Assembly (NCBI GenBank): GCA_902806575.1
Contig: CADCXD010000001.1
Span: 3,100,001-3,164,000, forward strand
Source of the DNA: Jackrogersella multiformis
Taxonomy: Eukaryota; Ascomycota; Sordariomycetes; Xylariales; Hypoxylaceae
DNA: 64,000 nucleotides
Direction of reading: 5' to 3'
Part shown: positions 58,509 through 64,000 of the stretch, piece after piece
Layout of the letters: every line of letters starts with the position of its first letter
Position numbering within the stretch: position 1 is the stretch's first letter
Position numbers and translations under genes: made by a program
The notes under the pieces: model-generated
Database searches by the model: none
Told to the model about the DNA's origin: nothing
Seen by the model: only the letters and a program-made list of their open reading frames with translations

Positions 58509-58884
58509 GGACAGCTCACGGTTACTGGCGCAGCTACTGTGCGTCACCGGGAACGAACGAGCCTTGCGAATGCACGATAACTCCTTGCAGCAAGACATCA
58601 AGTAATATCGTCTAACACGCTCGTGACACAAGTAATTAGGCAAAACGCCTCTCGAACTACATAGTGTATTGTCCTATCCAACTGGTATGTACCTACCTAG
58701 GTACCTAGGTATGTACTCTATCGAGTGGACGATGCCAAGTCCGGTGACAAACTCCTTTGCCTTATGCAATGCGGCTCTCTTTGATACCCTCATATTAGAA
58801 CGTCACCCTCGAGCTACCACTTCACAAAGAAGGCTTCCAAAGATAGCCACTGATCTCACATGATATGTGCATCGCATGAGAAAG

Positions 58885-59904
58885 CTATCTCTCAGCCCAT
58901 TCAGTCTTGATGGCATCGAGCCATTCCCCCTTTTCAACCCACCACTGCTCCAGCCACTTCACCAGCTCTTCGTCTGTGTAAGGAAGTTCTTCGAGAGGGA
59001 AGCGCCGCGTATGAACATGGAATCTATATCCTTGGGAACGACTAATATTTGGAAGCCTTAAAGTATCCCACATATTCGGAGCAACGTGGAATCTATCATT
59101 TTGCTGATACGCAATGGTGAAGTCATACACAGCTTTCACATGAGGTGCCTTTCTCAATTGTTGCACAGTGGTGACGAACCCCTTGGTACGGGGGTATAGC
59201 AAATGCAAAGGCTGCGGGCGGCCATTCTGTTTACACCAGAGCTTAGACTCTTCATACTTTTCTCGTGTAAATCGTGTAGCCTCGCTAAAACTTATCAGCC
59301 CTGCAGATGACCATGTCAGTTACAGCCGGTGTACACAACCCTCCACTACATTCCTCGCAATGGGAACGTAGGAACGCGTCGAGCAGAGCAGATACTTACA
59401 CATCGGCCACTTCCTAAGAACAATCCCACCAAAGACGCGTTGGAGCTCACGTTGGTCTCGCATCCAATTCCTGGACACCATCGGCATGCCCATCGCCCAC
59501 AAGCCCCAGCCAAGAAATGGAACCCATCGAAGCTGGATCTTCGCAAACCATCGGCATTGCCCTAGCATACCCGAGCGTAGGGCACAGGCCTGGATCATGT
59601 AGAAGTCGGCCCACGTAACATGATTTGAGATGACAACAGCCGACTCCCTCATCGGTAACTCATCTCCTGAAAACGTGATATGGGCACCATTGCAACTCTC
59701 GAAAATGATCTGGACCCACTTCCAGACGGAGTATGCAATAAGAGAAGACGCGCGATAGACGAAGTCCGGCGCGAATATCTTTACTGGCAGGAGGAGAGAT
59801 AGCGCCAGATCGCACACCGCCAAGTAAAGAACCCAAGGGGCTACCAGAACCACGCCTCTTATGCTGGCAGGAAATCTCGCTAATAAAGCCATGGGTTTCT
59901 GCAT
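58885..59904 (-). CDS. Lysophospholipid acyltransferase (LCLAT1/AGPAT8-like)
   Basis: Membrane acyltransferase that transfers a fatty acyl group from acyl-CoA to a lysophospholipid or lysophosphatidate, probably in the ER. Two exons: 59400-59904 (ATG at 59904) and 58885-59300; intron 99 nt; 306 aa. An N-terminal hydrophobic segment IRGVVLVAPWVLYLAVCDLA (15-34) precedes the PlsC domain. Motif I is NHVTWADF, motif II MPMVSRNWMRDQREL. Motif III is formed after the splice: LISFSEATRFT, with Ala where EGTR is usual. Motif IV is LYPRTKGF. KAVYDFTIAY and a C-terminal acidic/Trp helix follow, as in the LCLAT1, yeast Cst26 and fungal homologues. Unspliced, motifs III and IV are lost, so the splice is well supported. 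Confidence 0.88.
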
Positions 59905-61975
59905 GGGTGTCGGAAAAAACGGAGGCGCGAATATGAATATGAACCAACTTATAGATGACGGTCCGAAAGGAAAATAAGAGTCGGTTCCTCAGTCCAGCTT
60001 ATGAATTAAGAAGCAATTCCGGCCACATATAAATCGGCAGCTCGGACAGGCTTGTGTTAAAAAAAATTAGCCCTGTCGTTTCAAGTGCGGAACTCCGGAT
60101 TAGGGCTTAACGTTGAGGTTCAGCCCGGCGATCATACAGGGACGCATCTCACTCTGGTTAGAAAACAAAGCAAATCTACTACGGGTGAAGATATCGCGAG
60201 GAGTTACCATAAAGACTTCGAAATACATACATACCTACCTCATACAAAGACGCATGCCAAACGGCCCGTACCGGGGTTGATGTTTATGAAGTTACGTCGG
60301 GGTTATTAAGGTCGGTACGCGACTTACTTAACGACATTGGCATTCGACATTCCTAAGGTTACTAGGTATGTATGTGAGGTTAGCTAAGACTACCCCTAGG
60401 CAGATCGGCTACCACTTTGCGGGTAAAGTTCACTTGCAACGCAGAAGGAAACTTGAGGAGGGGGTCGAGGCGCAGAAAAGCTACTCGACCACCAATGAAA
60501 CTCCCGATCAACAAGATCGCTATGCTGAATGCAACCTCCGCTTCAATCGACCTTCGTCGACATTGGATTAGCGGTCAGATGACTTCAAAGAAACGCTCAT
60601 CATTCTCCTCGACCAGCTCACGGAGCCAGGGTCGGAAAGCTTGACTATCAACCTAGGTAGGTAGTTTTCTGGAGATGCTGTATTTGCTATAGTCGCTTTG
60701 CTGAGTAGCGTAGCGTAATGTAGCGCTACAATTCGTATACGTCCTCTAGTTCCTAAGCGGAAGCCCTCCGTGATCATCCGGGGTTGGAACTACCTACCAT
60801 ATCCGCGTGTTTCGTGCAATATATATTACTATGTGCGCCCCTTTGTTGGGGATGGCTTAGCTAGACATGCTCATTAGAGTGTTCATATCCGAGTAAACGA
60901 CGCTTTCCTTCGCTAAGGGTGAATCAATCAAGGAATTGGCAGACGGGGTGGATGGCATCTATCAATAACAGCTGACTCAGCTTAGGAAGAGATGGTACGG
61001 TACATGCGTGTGGTTCTTGACACCGTGGACCATGTCAAATCATCACCGAAATGACAATATTGACTGCCTAGCCGCCTGATAACCTGGCATCCGAAAGAAA
61101 AAGAAAGAAAAAAACAGAAAAGAAAACGTCAAGGGTACGATTGGCCTTGGAAATTCAGAGTAATTAAATGTCAAGTTTAATCTCACGATGGTAAGCATAC
61201 TAATTGGAGAAATAAAGCACGTAACCTACCATAGGCTGCATGCATACATATCCAAGAAGAATAGGCCCAAGGCTAAAAGATCAAGCTTCTTAATAAGTTG
61301 TTAGAAACCCACGACATATACGGCACTTGCCTAATAGACATACATAGTAGCGAGGTAAGGGGGGCAGTGCTGCGTGTTGTATGCTGTGTGCTACTATTGT
61401 ATACCATGATGTATTAACATATCAGTCCATCACGAAATCGGCTGCTACCGAGGCTGTATAGAATCCGGGGAATTGTTAAGGAGAAACCTGCAACCTACCT
61501 CTTACTACCTAGGATTTCGTGAATATCCACCGTCTTATCCAAACTCGTGGGGCTTATCCGCCCGCTCCAACATGATCGACCGTCGCCATTGAACGCATCA
61601 TCTCGGGCGGACGGTTTTCATACCTACCTACCTCTCATCATCAAATTAGTAGATTCTACCACGAGGCGCAAATTAGCATCATATAGCGCTTCTGCATAGT
61701 GACAACCGAAAATAACTGTTCACTACTGGAAACGATACCTGACGCTTAATACCTTAATAAAGATCCCGTCTCTCGCGACCGTTCAAGGCTGAATCGAAAG
61801 GTGTGGGAGGCGATTCATCTATCCTTATTATGTATGTAACATTCTCACCCCGCTTCGAGAAGCACATATATGAAGCGTCTCCCATCAATTTGGACCCTGT
61901 CGCTGTATTGGATACCCCCCTTGATCCCTAGATCTCGGATCGCGCACTTGGTTGTCGAGTTCGCCCCAATGAATC
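59905..61975. promoter_or_regulatory. Divergent promoter region acyltransferase / bZIP
   Basis: 2.07 kb between divergent genes with no recognisable coding sequence. Frames of 65-75 codons at 60.1-60.7 kb match nothing. A poly-purine A/G run lies at about 61094-61126. Confidence 0.45.
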
Positions 61976-61992
61976 ATGGCCAGAATGACTGA
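61969..61992 (+). promoter_or_regulatory. Short upstream ORF overlapping the bZIP start
   Basis: An ATG at 61969, 7 nt before the bZIP ATG and in another frame, opens a 7-codon ORF that ends in TGA at 61990-61992, beyond both candidate start codons (61976 and 61985). If it lies in the mRNA, ribosomes must leaky-scan past it. Confidence 0.45.
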
Positions 61993-63532
61993 CCCAGGGC
62001 CCGTAGCCGGCTATCCGTCGCCTCCGACGCATTACTCTCCATCCGACCATAAGCCTTCCTTGGGTTCGTTATACGAACACGTAGCGATGTCGTCTTCTTC
62101 GTCGCCCCAGAACTCCAACAGCGGCGCCCAGCCCGACAAGGGCCCGCTCTCGTCGCTGAACCTCAACTTCCTAAAGTCGCTGAACGACAAGAAAACAACC
62201 CGCGAGGGCAACCCGCCCAAGCGTCGGGGGCCGAAGCCCGACAGCAAGCCGGCGTTGACGCGCCGCCAAGAGCTGAACCGCCAAGCACAAAGGTATAAAA
62301 CAATGAATGATATAATATTATTTATAACAATAGTAGTCTCCCGGGCGAGCCAAGCTCGGCGACAAGTAAAACTCGTGCTGATCACACCCATCGGTAGGAC
62401 ACATCGAGAACGTAAAGAATTATATATAAAGGCGCTCGAGGACGAGGTGCTGCGGCTGAAGGAGATCTATAGCAACGTCTCGCAGGACAAGGACAAGCTC
62501 GCCGAAGAAAACAGGCAGCTCAGGACCCTCCTGCAGCAGAACGGCATCTCGCTCGGGTCGTCGTCGGGAGACGGCATAGACGACGTCGCCAGCGGCCTGA
62601 GCCCTGGGTACACGTCCAGCGGTAGCATCTCGGGCAGCTACGCACCCGGCAGTTCCAACACTGCGTACACGCCGCCCCTGACGTCGGTATCGAGCCCTCC
62701 CCCCATGTCCGTGTCGTCCGGGGGCCAACCTCAGGGTCGGAGCATGAGCCAGCAGCAGCGGCATGCTCAGAATCGTGTGGATTACGAACAGGCTGGGATA
62801 GATTTCGTCTTAACGTACGAGAACCCCGATGACCCCTCGAAGGCCTACATGTCACCTCCCCCGCAGTGAAGAAACAGGTTCGCTGCACGCACACACATTT
62901 ATACATACATACATATATGAACTACCTCACGAAAATGTAAATCTGCGGACGTGGGACAAAGTGAAGCTAATTATAGCCTTGCTGATGGCGTGTAGGCTCG
63001 AGAGACCCTGCATGGACCACATGCCGTGGCTGATAGAGCGGGCGCAGGACACGAGCGGCGACGCCTGCGGCCACGCGCTCATGGCCTCATGCCCGCCGGA
63101 ACCGTTTCCCGAGCTGAGCGACGAGATCCCGTTCGGGTATGCACACACCCAAGCCAACAAAGGGGATCCCCAGCAAAACCAATCATCCCAGCAGACGTGG
63201 GAGCTGACCAAGGGCGACCTCACCACGCTCCTCAACCTCAGCAAGAAGCTGGACCTCGACGGGGAGATCACCCCGGTCATGGCTTGGGGTATGGTGCTGG
63301 CTCACCCGAGGTTGACGGACCTGAAGAAGGAGGACTTCGAGAGATTGATCGACGATCTCAAGGGCAAAGTCCGCTGCTACGGGTACGGCTCGCCCCAACG
63401 CTTCCTCGCTGTCGAGCTATAGGCATATGCTAACCGTCGCCTAGGTTCGGAGCCGTGATGGAGGACTTCGAGGTGAGGGATGCGCTCAACGCCGTCTTCT
63501 CCGCCAAGCCAGAGATGAGCTTGGCGTACTAG
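61976..63532 (+). CDS. bZIP transcription factor
   Basis: Nuclear DNA-binding protein of the basic leucine-zipper class with a Yap/AP-1-like basic region. Four exons: 61976-62292, 62398-62814, 62996-63382 and 63445-63532; 402 aa; all phases consistent. Residues 1-80 are Ser/Pro-rich. The basic region NRQAQRTHRERKE (N-x7-R) is created by the first splice, with TRRQEL before it and a zipper after it (LYIKALEDEVLRLKEIYSNV, LAEENRQLRTLL). A Ser/Gly/Pro-rich linker leads to a conserved C-terminal domain: FVLTLERPCMDHMPWLIERA (made by the second splice), GDACGHALMASCPP, LLNLSKKLDLDGEITPVMAW, LIDDLKGKVRCYGFGAVMED (third splice) and NAVFSAKPEMSLAY. Intron 1 (105 nt) is in frame and stop-free. I do not know which named fungal bZIP it is. 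Start could also be Met4 (61985). Confidence 0.87.
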
Positions 63533-64000
63533 GTGACCAGCCACTTCTCTCCTTATATTATTCAACATTTGTGAGTTACCTCATGTATAACGAGTGCGAT
63601 AATGGCGATGGCGGGTTTTGTAACAATGGTGATTATTACGGCGATTCTGATGATGGAGGTATGATCGTAGGGGCGCATTTAGATACGCATTATAGGCTAT
63701 AGGTAGTGAATTCAAGTCATGTTTAATTAATATGATCGATTGTATACCTATGATATGACATGATTAGCTAGCAGGTAGTTATTGTGGTGTAAATACTATC
63801 TAGCTCGCATTGAAGTACCTAGGTAGGAGAAGTAGGCTTATATGGAGTTTTTCTCGTTTGATCTAAAGTTATCTAAGGGTGTAAACAATAAATATTCCGA
63901 GATGATAGGAATATATCTATAGCATAAGAGTAAAGAGCACTCAAAGTCTGGACTATTGGATTATATCCATAGTTACCTAGCATATCTAGTTCTTTACTGT
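63533..64000. other. Intergenic, downstream of the bZIP gene
   Basis: 3' region with AT-rich sequence and one ACCTAGGTAGG motif at 63817; no gene seen before the window ends. Confidence 0.5.

Larger units (their letters stand above)
55270..58884. other. Long intergenic region with the densest palindrome clusters
   Basis: Upstream region of RIM15 and 3' region of the acyltransferase, 3.6 kb without a recognisable gene. Contains a G-rich AGGGGAGGGGAGG block (55686-55702), ACCTAGGT clusters (56014-56103, 56483-56540, 56617-56668, 58688-58713), a CCA repeat (57773-57796) and a TCTAGAC triplet (58488-58508). Short frames near 56.9-57.2 kb match nothing. Confidence 0.5.

Overview
The window looks like nuclear DNA of a filamentous ascomycete (Pezizomycotina, most like Sordariomycetes). 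The signs are short introns of about 50-180 nt with GTRNGY donors, CTAAC-like branch sites and AG acceptors; HET-domain genes; a fungal seven-helix receptor; an adenylate-forming reductase; a RIM15-type kinase with PAS and receiver domains; and the 12 kDa-type complex I subunit. I rebuilt spliced models by hand; each splice join restores the frame expected for the family except one place in RIM15.

Layout. 0-13 kb is a dense housekeeping block: nucleolin-type NSR1 (3' end outside the window), a complex I subunit, mitoribosomal mL54, TFIID subunits TAF7 and TAF3 as divergent neighbours, and a large F-box protein ending in a CaaX box. 13-18 kb is gene-poor and AT-rich. It holds a decayed divergent pair, a PAD1/UbiX-like remnant and an FDC1/UbiD-like remnant, i.e. 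a fossil aromatic-acid decarboxylation locus. 18-21.5 kb is an intact six-exon A-T-R adenylate-forming reductase. 21.5-29.8 kb is more than 8 kb in which I recognise no gene. 29.8-34.6 kb holds a GPCR-like seven-TM protein and a GH5-type glycosidase.

35.5-48.4 kb is accessory: a PTH11-like fragment, a five-exon ankyrin protein with a STAND-type N-terminus, two unrelated HET proteins, a 12-bp minisatellite, a doubtful membrane-protein gene and a shattered second adenylate-forming reductase. This arrangement fits an allorecognition/secondary-metabolism island that gains and loses genes. 49.5-63.5 kb returns to core genes: RIM15, a lysophospholipid acyltransferase and a bZIP factor.

A palindromic motif, ACCTAGGT (often extended to tandem TACCTAGGTA/ACCTACCT), is sprinkled through nearly all noncoding intervals and is almost absent from exons. 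I found no rRNA, tRNA, CRISPR array, intact transposon or viral element.
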